Assembly: GCA_025041175.1 (NCBI GenBank)
Contig: JAKCFJ010000002.1
Coordinates: forward strand, 1-64,000
Reading direction: 5' to 3'
Length of the DNA stretch: 64,000 nt
From: Halobacteriales archaeon YIM A00010
GTDB lineage: Archaea; Halobacteriota; Halobacteria; Halobacteriales; Haloarculaceae
A model generated the notes under the pieces. The model did no database searches and was not told the origin of the DNA. It saw nothing but the letters and a program-made list of their open reading frames with translations. Below are positions 8,660 through 16,612 of the stretch, piece after piece. Position 1 is the first letter of the stretch, and each line of letters starts with the position of its first letter. The position numbers and the translations under genes were made by a program.

Positions 8660-9724
8660 ATGAACACGAACACGCGCCTCGACATCGGGGTTGTGGGCCT
8701 TGGAACGCACGGGTTACACCGCGCGGAGATCCTGCGGGAGTTCGGCCAGCGGGTGTACGGGTCCGACGCGAGCCCCGAGGCACGACGGGAGTTCGAACGG
8801 CAGGTCGATGACGACCACTTCGAGACGCCGACTGCGCTCTTTGAACAGGATCTCGACGCAGTCGTCATCACGACGCCGAACAAGTTCCACGCCCCCGTCG
8901 CCACCGAGGCGATGGAGCGGGGCATCGACGTGTTCATCGAAAAACCCCTGGCGAACACCCTCGAAAACGCACAGCGGATCGCAACCGTTGCCGACGAAAC
9001 GGATCGGATCTGTATGGTCGGCTATCAGAGCCGATTTCTGAACGTCTGTAAGATCCTGAAATGGTACATCGAGCAGGACTATTTCGGCGAGATCAGACAC
9101 GTACAGTCCGCATACATGCGACGGCGCGGCGTTCCCGGCCGCGGCTCGTGGTACACCTCGAAAGAGATCGCAGGGGGCGGCGCGCTCATCGACATCGGCA
9201 TTCACGTGATCGATTTGCTGTTATATTTCCTAGATGAGTCTCGGATGGAAGATATCACATCCGTTACACGCAGCGGTTTCGGTGGCCGTGAATCGTACGC
9301 GTATCTCGATATGTGGGGTGAAGACGACGACGCACACATGTTCGACGTCGAGGACTCGGTGTCGGCGTTCCTGGAGTTCGAGGGCGACACGACCGCGACA
9401 GTGGAGGTCGCGTGGGCAGTCAACGCCGAATCCACTCACGCGTACCACATCCGTGGAACGGACGCCGGCGCGCGCCTCGATATCACCGACGTGTTGAACG
9501 CCACCGCCGACGTCCACCAGTCGCTCCGACTCTTCGAGGCGCGATCCGGCGGTGCCGACCACTACCTCGACAGCGCGGTGACCACGAATCGAAACGACCC
9601 GTACAAAGAACAGATAGAGACGTTCATCGACGCCGTTGCCACCGACGAACCCCCTTCGATCAACACGGTCGAACAGGCGCTCGCCGTACAACGGATCGTA
9701 GAGCGAATCTACAACGATAACTGA
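8660..9724 (+). CDS. Gfo/Idh/MocA family oxidoreductase
   Basis: NAD(P)-dependent sugar dehydrogenase family protein, 354 residues from ATG 8660 (MNTNTRLDIGVVGLGTHGLHRAEIL). The Rossmann GLGTHG motif is at residues 13-18. EKP (in FIEKPLANTLENAQRI) is near residue 95, and the HVIDLLLYFL segment near 180-190 matches the conserved His/Asp region. A longer open frame upstream runs through the hairpin array and is not protein-like. The gene lies downstream of the ABC operon and upstream of an IclR regulator, so it probably oxidises the imported sugar or a derivative. Substrate not assignable. Confidence 0.9.
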   Translation: MNTNTRLDIGVVGLGTHGLHRAEILREFGQRVYGSDASPEARREFERQVDDDHFETPTALFEQDLDAVVITTPNKFHAPVATEAMERGIDVFIEKPLANTLENAQRIATVADETDRICMVGYQSRFLNVCKILKWYIEQDYFGEIRHVQSAYMRRRGVPGRGSWYTSKEIAGGGALIDIGIHVIDLLLYFLDESRMEDITSVTRSGFGGRESYAYLDMWGEDDDAHMFDVEDSVSAFLEFEGDTTATVEVAWAVNAESTHAYHIRGTDAGARLDITDVLNATADVHQSLRLFEARSGGADHYLDSAVTTNRNDPYKEQIETFIDAVATDEPPSINTVEQALAVQRIVERIYNDN

Positions 9725-9815
9725 AAAGTGACGAATTACCCATAGCTTCAGTAAAGTTCAATTATCTGTGATATCTTCACAAAGAAATCTTGTGTCATCA
9801 GGTACAGTGGGGGAT

Positions 9816-10595
9816 ATGAAGCACGAAGACGAGGAAAGCAAAACGATCAAATCAGTCGAGAACGCGATCCTGATCCTCGAGGAGCTGCGAGGATGCGGGC
9901 AGGCCGGTGTGACCGAGCTCAGCGACCGGATCGGTCTCTCGAAAGGCACCGTTCACCACTACCTTGCGACGCTTCGCAAGCAGAACTTCGTAGAGAAAAC
10001 GGACGGCGTGTACCAGCTCGGTCTCCGACCGCTGTCGTACGGTGGTGCAGCACGCGAGCGCGAGCGGGTGTTCCAGATCGGCAAGGACGGGGTCGACAGG
10101 CTCGCCCGAACCACCGACGAGACCGCGCGGCTCGTCGTCGAGCGACAGGGATACGCCGTCACCCTCTATCAGTCGACACACCACGACCGGGAGACACTCC
10201 CGACCCATCTGGGGATTCAGGAGGATCTCCACAGCACGGCCGCCGGGAAAGCGATGCTGTCGGTGATGAGCGACAGCCGCATCGAGGCGATCCTCGAACG
10301 GGGTTTGGTGCGCCACACCGACAACACGGTGGTCGACGCGGACGCGCTTCGCGCGGAAATCGATGAGATACGTTCGCGTGGCATCGCGTTCGACAACGAG
10401 GAGCAGTTCGACGGCGTCCGGTGTGTGGCCGCGGCGCTCGCTACCGAGGTCGACGAACTCCTCGGCGCGATCAGCGTGAGCGGCCCGGTCGACCGGATCG
10501 ACGACGAAACGTTCTACGAGACCATCCCACAGGAAATCCGGAACGTGTCGGGCGTCATCGAAATCAACACGACCTACCGCGACTGGATAGATTGA
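9816..10595 (+). CDS. IclR family transcriptional regulator
   Basis: A 259-residue IclR-type regulator: an N-terminal winged helix (residues about 10-65: AILILEELRGCGQAGVTELSDRIGLSKGTVHHYLATL) and a C-terminal effector domain with LHSTAAGKAMLS and GIAFDNEEQFDGVRCVAA. Start at ATG 9816 (MKHEDEESKTIKS). IclR proteins usually sense small metabolites and control adjacent catabolic genes. Its place at the end of the dehydrogenase/ABC transporter cluster makes it the likely regulator of that cluster. Confidence 0.92.
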   Translation: MKHEDEESKTIKSVENAILILEELRGCGQAGVTELSDRIGLSKGTVHHYLATLRKQNFVEKTDGVYQLGLRPLSYGGAARERERVFQIGKDGVDRLARTTDETARLVVERQGYAVTLYQSTHHDRETLPTHLGIQEDLHSTAAGKAMLSVMSDSRIEAILERGLVRHTDNTVVDADALRAEIDEIRSRGIAFDNEEQFDGVRCVAAALATEVDELLGAISVSGPVDRIDDETFYETIPQEIRNVSGVIEINTTYRDWID

Positions 10596-11095
10596 TCTCA
10601 CATGGATCTTCCCCGGTGCTGTTTTTGACGCTATGAAACAGTGCGTGCGGAGTGAATCACACAGCGCCCGATCCCTGTTCGAGTGAAGCTGGTTGTCAGG
10701 CTCGATGGTAGGATTGTTGATTAAAAGACAATGTCTTAGACCATGATACCCAACTCATATAATATATAATAAATTAGTGATAGTTTCGGCGTGCCATCTA
10801 GGCTATCCACGTGAGCGTGAAGCTGGTTCACTGTAACGATTGGCAAAAATTCACTGCCGTATCGGCTGGTGGGGAGCGAGTCGAGCCTTATAATACTCGT
10901 ATCGCAAACCAACCGTCTCCAGTCCGGAAAGAGCGGTACGGAGCTGAGCACCGGATGGCATATCCGTCAACACCGAGTTCACCGACGGACACCACCGATC
11001 GGACTGTTCTACTATTGTCACCTCTATACCATCCATACTGATATAAAATGTATGCAGGATAAGTTTAGATTATTTTGTATATTCCGGCATGGTGG
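10596..11095. other. AT-rich intergenic region upstream of phoD-like gene
   Basis: About 500 bp without a supported gene. A T-run after the IclR gene (near 10621) could end its transcript. A small inverted repeat (AAGACA/TGTCTT, 10725-10737) precedes a very AT-rich stretch (about 10755-10790). A TATA-like ATATAAAAT near 11041-11049 could drive the phosphatase gene. No RNA gene recognised. Confidence 0.5.
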
Positions 11096-13036
11096 ATGCG
11101 ACAAATAAGAAACGCGGATCAGTTCGATAGCGATCGGCGCGAGTTTCTCCGTCGGGCAGGCGCTGCCGCAGTGGTTGCTGGGTTCGGTAGCGCTACAACG
11201 GGGACGGCCGTTGGGGCGGATGGCACGCAGGGACCGTTCGACGGCGATCCGTTCACGCTGGGCGTCACGTCGGGCGATCCCCTCCCGGATTCGGTCGTGC
11301 TCTGGACGCGCCTCGCCCCGGAGCCGTTAGCAGGAGACGGAGGCATGCCCGATCGTTCCGTTGCAGTACAGTGGCGGGTGGCAGCCGACGACGGGATGAA
11401 CGAGATCGTCGAAAAGGGCAAAACAAAGGCCGAGCCGGCGTTAGGGCATTCAGTGCACGTCGACGTTCGCGGACTGGCACCGAACACCGAGTACTTCTAC
11501 CAGTTCCGGGTCGGATCCTACCGGAGTCCCGTTGGCCGGACGAAGACGGCTCCAGCAGCCGGAACGGAGGTCGATGCCTTAACGTTCGCGTTCGTCTCGT
11601 GTCAGAACTACCCGAGTGGGTACTACACGGCTCACCGGCAGCTCGCTCGGGAGGAGCTGGATCTCGCCGTCCATTTGGGCGACTACATCTACGAAGGCGG
11701 GGCACAGGGATCGCTCGGGCGCGGTCACGAGCCGCCGCGCGAGATCGAAGATCTGGCCGACTACCGGATTCGGGCGGCCCAGTACAAGGCGGATCCAGAC
11801 CTGCAAGCTGCCCACGCGTCGTGTCCGTGGATCGTGACGTGGGACGACCACGAGGTGGAAAACAACTACGCCGACGAGACCTCTGAGAACGACGATCCTC
11901 CCGAGGAGTTCCTCGAACGCCGGGCAGACGCCTACCAAGCCTACTTCGAACACCAACCGCTGCGCCCCGAACGGATACCGGACGGACCCGAGCTTCCGCT
12001 GTATCGGCGGTTCACGTTCGGCGATCTAGCCGAGTTCAACGTGTTGGACACGCGCCAGTACCGCGACGATCAGGTGTACTCGGGCGACGAAGCCACCGAT
12101 TCCGAGCGGACGATCCTCGGCGACGAACAGGAAGCGTGGTTAGTGGAGGGGTTGACCAGTTCGAGCGCTCAGTGGAACGTGCTCGCCAACCAGGTTCCGG
12201 TCGCGGCCACGGACGAGAACCCGAACCCCGATGTACAGGAGTTCGGTGGCGGGGACAAGTGGGATGGCTACCGCGCCGATCGGAAGACGCTGCTGTCGGT
12301 CATGGAACGCACGCTGAATCCGGTCGTGATCACCGGCGATGTCCACCGCAACTACGCCTACGACCTCAAAGCCGACTTCACGGATCTCGACTCGGAGACC
12401 GTTGGTACCGAATACGTCGGCACTTCCGTTTCCTCGTTCGGGGACGGTACTGGTTTGACCCAGTACGGATCCTCGGCGGGAGAGCCGTGGCAGCGGTTCG
12501 CTAACGACGACCGTGGGTACGTCCGGTGTACGATCACCCCCGAGCAGTGGCAGACCGACTACCGAGTGGTGTCGACCGTCGAGAAGCCAAAGGCGTCGGT
12601 GCGGACGCTTGCGTCGTTTGTCACCGGTGATGGGGAACCAGGTGCGAAACGGGTCTCTGAACGACCGACACACGAACCCATAGCGATCACCGAGATCCAG
12701 GCAGACGCACCGAACGGAGATCTCAACGGCGAGTACGTCACTCTCCGGAACACGGGCGACACAGCGGTCGGCTGCTCCGGGTTTCTCCTCAGCTTCGAGG
12801 GCTGGCGGGGACAGTTCTACACGTTCGATGGGTTCACGCTCGGCGCGGGAAAGACGGTCACCGTCCGGAACGGAAGCGGTGAAGACACTGCTTCGACCCT
12901 GTACACCGGGTTCGACGCTCCAGTATTGAACAACAGTTCCCCGGATCTGGTGGTCGTCGCTAACGACGACCGGATCGTGCTCGATGAGGCGTCGTACGCG
13001 CCGAGTGGAGACAATGATGATCAGAGTGAGAGGTAG
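11096..13036 (+). CDS. phoD: PhoD-like alkaline phosphatase with C-terminal lamin-tail domain
   Basis: Secreted metallophosphatase of the PhoD family, 646 residues from ATG 11096. The N-terminal twin-arginine signal is RREFLRRAGAAAVVAGF (near residues 11-27). A PhoD N-terminal Fn3-like domain (FTLGVTSGDPLPDSVVLWTRL) is followed by the catalytic domain with FVSCQNYPSGYY, HLGDYIYEGG, WDDHEVENNYAD and ITGDVHRNYAYDL, which supply metal ligands. The last roughly 120 residues (PIAITEIQADAPNGDLNGEY onward) look like a lamin-tail domain, often found on secreted phosphatases and nucleases. Role: release of phosphate from external phosphodiesters or monoesters. A TTG further upstream is a less likely start. 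Confidence 0.9.
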   Translation: MRQIRNADQFDSDRREFLRRAGAAAVVAGFGSATTGTAVGADGTQGPFDGDPFTLGVTSGDPLPDSVVLWTRLAPEPLAGDGGMPDRSVAVQWRVAADDGMNEIVEKGKTKAEPALGHSVHVDVRGLAPNTEYFYQFRVGSYRSPVGRTKTAPAAGTEVDALTFAFVSCQNYPSGYYTAHRQLAREELDLAVHLGDYIYEGGAQGSLGRGHEPPREIEDLADYRIRAAQYKADPDLQAAHASCPWIVTWDDHEVENNYADETSENDDPPEEFLERRADAYQAYFEHQPLRPERIPDGPELPLYRRFTFGDLAEFNVLDTRQYRDDQVYSGDEATDSERTILGDEQEAWLVEGLTSSSAQWNVLANQVPVAATDENPNPDVQEFGGGDKWDGYRADRKTLLSVMERTLNPVVITGDVHRNYAYDLKADFTDLDSETVGTEYVGTSVSSFGDGTGLTQYGSSAGEPWQRFANDDRGYVRCTITPEQWQTDYRVVSTVEKPKASVRTLASFVTGDGEPGAKRVSERPTHEPIAITEIQADAPNGDLNGEYVTLRNTGDTAVGCSGFLLSFEGWRGQFYTFDGFTLGAGKTVTVRNGSGEDTASTLYTGFDAPVLNNSSPDLVVVANDDRIVLDEASYAPSGDNDDQSER

Positions 13037-13535
13037 GCGGGTTTGGCTCGGGGACTGTCGGTCTGTGAGGATCAGTCAGTAAGGGTGCGCAACTGGCAGG
13101 CGCTTCGATCACTGCCCACAACGCGGCCGCCCCGGTCTAGATGGCGTAGGCCGTTCCGATCGGAATCGATAGCTAGTTTCGGGATCGATGATCCTGCTTT
13201 CACGTTCTATCCTGCCTTCACCTTCTGTCTTCACGACCGAAGGCTGTTCGGCTGGTATGGCGCAACCCCCTCCCCCCGTCGAGAGCAATTCATATCGCAC
13301 ACGGGGGGAGAGGAGTTCGAGCGAAACAGGGACGAATTTCATTTTGCACGCGGGGTGTTGGACGAGGGAAAACGGCGATTTTCACCGGAGAGAGCCACCA
13401 ACTCGCCTCGTTTCATCTTGCACACGGGGAGGGTGGGACAGCACCGTAACATATCACACAATTCATCTCTCACACGGGGGGTTCGAGCGAAGCAGACCCC
13501 AAACCCAGCCACAAGGATTCGACGAACCGTTTCGT
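13037..13535. other. Convergent intergenic region holding direct repeats
   Basis: About 500 bp between the 3' ends of the phoD-like and RNA-ligase-partner genes. Long open frames cross it, but their translations are repetitive, Arg/Thr-rich and unlike haloarchaeal protein. The main content is a set of four 20-nt direct repeats (13289-13481), described separately. Confidence 0.6.
13289..13481 (+). repeat. Four 20-nt direct repeats, consensus TTCATNTNNCACRCGGGGNG
   Basis: Copies at 13289-13308, 13338-13357, 13412-13431 and 13462-13481, all in the same orientation. Start-to-start spacings are 49, 74 and 50 nt, close to two, three and two units of about 25 nt. Copies 1 and 4 are both followed by GTTCGAGCGAA(A/G)CAG, copy 1 with six extra bases. 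G-runs end each copy, as in archaeal origin-binding boxes, but the sequence differs from the ORBs at 44.7-45.5 kb and no orc gene is adjacent. Function unknown: iterated protein-binding site, terminator or degenerate element. Confidence 0.75.
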
Positions 13536-14228
13536 TCAGCTGGAACTGTCGATGCCGTCGGCTCCGGTGGCCCTGAGATACTCCTCGAGAAGCGTCGGAA
13601 ACTGACCCGCACGGACGTATCGAAGTCCGAACTCGTCTGCCCACGAAATGATGCCCCGATCTTCGGTCACCACACCGGCATCGAGCTCGCGCGCGAGCAC
13701 AAGCAGATCGAAGTCCTCCCGGGAGTCGAGGACGCCCCGCCGGAGCGCTCGGCGGTACTTGTCCCGCATGTCCGAGAGGATGCGGTCGGCTTCGGTCATG
13801 TATTCGCTTCGGTCGTCGTTGGCGTCGCTTGCGAGCTCGGCCGGATCGAGCTGTTCGACCTCGCGGATCGCTTCTTCGGAGACGCGAAGGCCGCGGTTCA
13901 CCCGATCGCTCATCTCGTCAATAAACTCGTACACGATGTCCGCGGGAATCGTGACACCGTACCGGTCGGGGCTTTTTCTGACAACCCACGTGTCGAGCCT
14001 GGAGTGGACCGCATCGCTCACCTCCCGATCGCGCAACATCGTCCCGAGTTCGTCGTGGATGGACGGCGGCATGTAACAGGAGATGTTGAGTTCGAGGCGA
14101 GCAGTCGCCACGAGATCGAGCAGATGAAGGATGGTCTCCTCCAGCGATCGCCCGTCCTCGCGTATCTCGTCCGTGATGAACAAGGACGTGTCGAGCACGA
14201 ACCGCTGGCGTGGGAGCGAACCAGACAT
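13536..14228 (-). CDS. RNA ligase partner protein, PIN-like nuclease fold
   Basis: A 230-residue protein resembling the archaeal RNA ligase partner family (MJ0950-like), which has a PIN-type fold. The first strand carries the acidic residue in [12 protein letters not shown] (near residues 9-20). The C-terminal part [33 protein letters not shown] gives further acidic positions typical of PIN nucleases. The relative is normally encoded next to the Pab1020-type RNA ligase; here that ligase starts at 14768 on the opposite strand, separated by 540 bp of hairpin repeats. It probably works with the ligase in RNA repair or circularisation; this is inference from gene pairing. Confidence 0.85.
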   Translation of the reverse strand: MSGSLPRQRFVLDTSLFITDEIREDGRSLEETILHLLDLVATARLELNISCYMPPSIHDELGTMLRDREVSDAVHSRLDTWVVRKSPDRYGVTIPADIVYEFIDEMSDRVNRGLRVSEEAIREVEQLDPAELASDANDDRSEYMTEADRILSDMRDKYRRALRRGVLDSREDFDLLVLARELDAGVVTEDRGIISWADEFGLRYVRAGQFPTLLEEYLRATGADGIDSSS

Positions 14229-14767
14229 ACCCTAGGTATTGGTGGAGCGCCTACATAGATCCCCACCCACTTTTTTTCCGCTCGGGTGTGCTGCAAAAGG
14301 CGCCACGCGCCTTTTGGCATCTTGCAAGAGCGTTGCTCTTGCGGACCTCGCGGAGGTTCCCTCCGCTCAGTGACGAAACGGCGAAGCCGTTTCGAACCAC
14401 GCGAAGCGCACCCTCACTTGGCGAGAGCACAGCTCTCGCTTGCTCCCACTCGCATTGCTCGCGGGAACGCAAAAAACGTGGGCGAAAAAAGCCGCTCGCT
14501 GTCGCCAGAAGCCTTCGGCTTCTGGCTGCTAACCAGAAATCTCCGATTTCTGGTGATGTCGCCGGCCTACGGCCGGCTGCCCGAGGCGCGTTGCGCCTCG
14601 CTGCGCTCGCGGTGGGTGTACTCACCGTTACCGCATACCGCTCCGCTACCGTACCCGCACCGCTCCGCCACCGCTCTGCTACCGCTAACCGCTCGTGCAA
14701 AGACCGACGGTAAATCGAAACGATACACCGACCTGATGTTTTTCTCCGGGCAGCCCCCAGGTAGCGT
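14229..14767. repeat. Hairpin-repeat array B (nine 3-nt-loop hairpins plus CCGCT-rich tail)
   Basis: The gap between the divergent RNA ligase and partner genes is mostly repeats. Perfect 3-nt-loop hairpins are at 14295-14315, 14325-14341, 14345-14357, 14374-14394, 14421-14439, 14505-14525, 14533-14553, 14561-14577 and 14582-14600. All are closed by a C-G pair, and stems range from 5 to 9 bp. A tail at about 14630-14695 repeats CCGCTCCGC and CCGCTNTGC-like units. The stretch 14576-14599 is identical to 17834-17857 inside the acyl-CoA ligase gene. Open frames through it are low complexity. Confidence 0.88.
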
Positions 14768-15883
14768 ATGGACGAACAGGAGTACTTCGTCCGGCTGGAA
14801 TCGACCGCCTCCAACCCCGAAGACCTGTTCGAACATTTCGAGCAACGCAGCACAGCCGATCGGACGTACCACGCACTCCCGAGCGCACGCCACGGCATCG
14901 AGCGCGGAACCGTCGTCATCGAGGACACGATCGTCCGGGGGTACCCGAAGATTCCCCGCGTGCTCGTACTCAATGTGGGTGTTCCATCGTTCTTCGAGCA
15001 AGAACTCGCAATCGAGGAGAAACTCGACGGGGTGAACGTCCGGATTGCGGACATCGGCGAGCCGCTCGCGTTCACCCGCAGCGGGTACGTCTGTCCGTAC
15101 ACGACGGCGCGCGCACGGGAACTCCTCGATCCCGCCGCGTTCTTCCGTGAACATCCGGAAAAAACACTCTGTGCCGAGCTGGTTGGTCCGGAAACGCCGT
15201 ACACTACGCACGACTACGACGACATCGACTCCCACACGTTCCGTGTGTTCGACATCCGTCACCGTGAGTCCGGCAGGCCACTCCCTGTAACCGATCGACG
15301 GGAACTCTGTGCAGCCTATGAATTTCCCCAACCCCGGCTGTTCGGCTGGTACGAGCCACGGGAAGCGATCGAGGGCGCACGCGAGGCCACCACGGAACTG
15401 AATCGGAAGGATCGAGAGGGAATCGTGATGAAAACGCTGAACGGCGAACAAATGGCCAAATACACCACTGAATCCCAGCACCACGAGGAACTCGCGTACG
15501 GATTCTCGTTGCCGTTCGACCGGGGGCGGGATTTCGTCTTCTCGCGCCTCGTTCGAGAGGCGTTTCAGGCCGCAGAGTTCGAAGACGACGACGACCAACT
15601 CCGAAAGCGTGCCCAACGTATGGGCGAGGCGATTCTACTCCCGATGGTCGAAACCATTCGGAACACGGCAGACGAGCAAGCCGTCGGCGAACGGTTCACG
15701 GTGCGGGGAACGCCCCAACAGATCGACGCGCTGTTCGAACACCTCTACGACCAGTCGTTGACGCTCGACGTACAAGACGACCGGCGCGAAGACGGGGAAC
15801 GGATCGTCGAGTTCGTGAAAGTGGCCGAGTCAACGCGGGATCAGATTCAATACTACCTCGAAGAGGGGATTCACCGAGAGTGA
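14768..15883 (+). CDS. ATP-dependent RNA ligase, Pab1020 family
   Basis: A 371-residue protein matching archaeal Pab1020-type RNA ligases. Motif I is KLDG with the adenylated Lys at residue 85 (AIEEKLDGVNVRIAD). Downstream, motif III-like THTFRVFDIRHRE and motif V-like EGIVMKTLNGEQMAKY are visible. Family members adenylate and join or circularise RNA. The start at ATG 14768 follows a short AT-rich patch after array B. The PIN-like partner lies divergently at 13536-14228. No other RNA repair genes are nearby. Confidence 0.9.
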   Translation: MDEQEYFVRLESTASNPEDLFEHFEQRSTADRTYHALPSARHGIERGTVVIEDTIVRGYPKIPRVLVLNVGVPSFFEQELAIEEKLDGVNVRIADIGEPLAFTRSGYVCPYTTARARELLDPAAFFREHPEKTLCAELVGPETPYTTHDYDDIDSHTFRVFDIRHRESGRPLPVTDRRELCAAYEFPQPRLFGWYEPREAIEGAREATTELNRKDREGIVMKTLNGEQMAKYTTESQHHEELAYGFSLPFDRGRDFVFSRLVREAFQAAEFEDDDDQLRKRAQRMGEAILLPMVETIRNTADEQAVGERFTVRGTPQQIDALFEHLYDQSLTLDVQDDRREDGERIVEFVKVAESTRDQIQYYLEEGIHRE

Positions 15884-16084
15884 TCCGACTGGACACGAAC
15901 CCACTGGGAGTGACGGACCGTCCCAACGACCGACCGGCGTATATCATAAACAGTAGATAGGAGCACGATTTCGTTATCCAGAACTGTAGACGAAACTGTA
16001 TTCCGGTGTCCGATACGAGGGTTGTGATGACATGGATGGCTCGTTACAGCATCTATACCCACGGAGACAGAAGGAGTAGTCAAG

Positions 16085-16393
16085 ATGACGGTGAACAACG
16101 ACAAAATCCAGTTCCGGGGGAAAGCTGAAAAGGAGGCGACACATATTGTCGATCAGATCCGACTCGGGGGGATCAACACCAGTGAGCTTGCTCGACAAGG
16201 GCTACGAGAGAAGCTTCGAGAAGCCCTTTCGGACGAGGAGAAGATCACCCTTCACCAGCGATACAAGCAGGGAGAACTCTCCGAAGACGTTGCAGAGGTT
16301 CTTCTCGATGACGCCTTGGAAGACATCGAGCGCGAGCGGAAAGCCTTTGAAGAGGCCACAGAGCTTGACAGGACCGGACTCTTTCAGGATTGA
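16085..16393 (+). CDS. Hypothetical helical protein, possible orphan antitoxin
   Basis: A 102-residue charged protein. A short basic N-terminal strand (NDKIQFRGKAEKEATHIVDQI) is followed by long helices (ELARQGLREKLREALSDEEKITLHQRYKQGELSEDVAEVLL). The pattern resembles VapB/RHH-type antitoxins. An unusual Shine-Dalgarno-like GGAG lies about 10 nt before ATG 16085, whereas most genes here look leaderless. No PIN toxin follows: the next bases hold an HD-hydrolase remnant. A toxin partner may have been lost; the assignment is weak. Confidence 0.6.
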   Translation: MTVNNDKIQFRGKAEKEATHIVDQIRLGGINTSELARQGLREKLREALSDEEKITLHQRYKQGELSEDVAEVLLDDALEDIERERKAFEEATELDRTGLFQD

Positions 16394-16450
16394 CCCAGAG
16401 CGTGGGTGGGGCCGCTCTCACCCACGACATCCTCCGGACGATGGGCAATC

Positions 16451-16594
16451 GTACACTTTCACGACAAACTCCTCAAACTCGAAGACGAGATGCACACAGA
16501 GACCGCCCGCTCGCTGGCCGAGGATCGCTACGCCTTTCTGGAACGGTTCCTCGAACAGTTCGAACGGGAATGGCGCGGTGAGCCACTGTTGTAG
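16451..16594 (+). pseudogene. C-terminal remnant of HD-domain phosphohydrolase
   Basis: The frame reads VHFHDKLLKLEDEMHTETARSLAEDRYAFLERFLEQFEREWRG, which matches the C-terminal end of YedJ-like HD-superfamily hydrolases (the HFHDKLLKL...M.T.TA...A..R..FL..FL..F..EW pattern). The catalytic HD portion is absent: upstream sequence belongs to the antitoxin-like gene in another frame. I interpret this as the tail of a deleted hydrolase gene. Confidence 0.65.
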
Positions 16595-16612
16595 CCGTAG
16601 CCCTCAGGAGAG

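Noticed and set aside
13289-13481. CRISPR array
   Set aside because: Repeats are only 20 nt with mismatches, and spacers are 29, 54 and 30 nt; no cas genes nearby.
13289-13481. Second replication origin
   Set aside because: G-run-ending boxes are suggestive, but there is no adjacent orc gene, no AT-rich core and no inverted layout.
13188-14258. 356-codon plus-strand frame over the direct repeats
   Set aside because: It runs through the repeat region and then antisense to the RNA ligase partner; no family resemblance.
14210-15204. Several open frames across array B
   Set aside because: They translate hairpin repeats into low-complexity Ala/Arg/Ser sequence.
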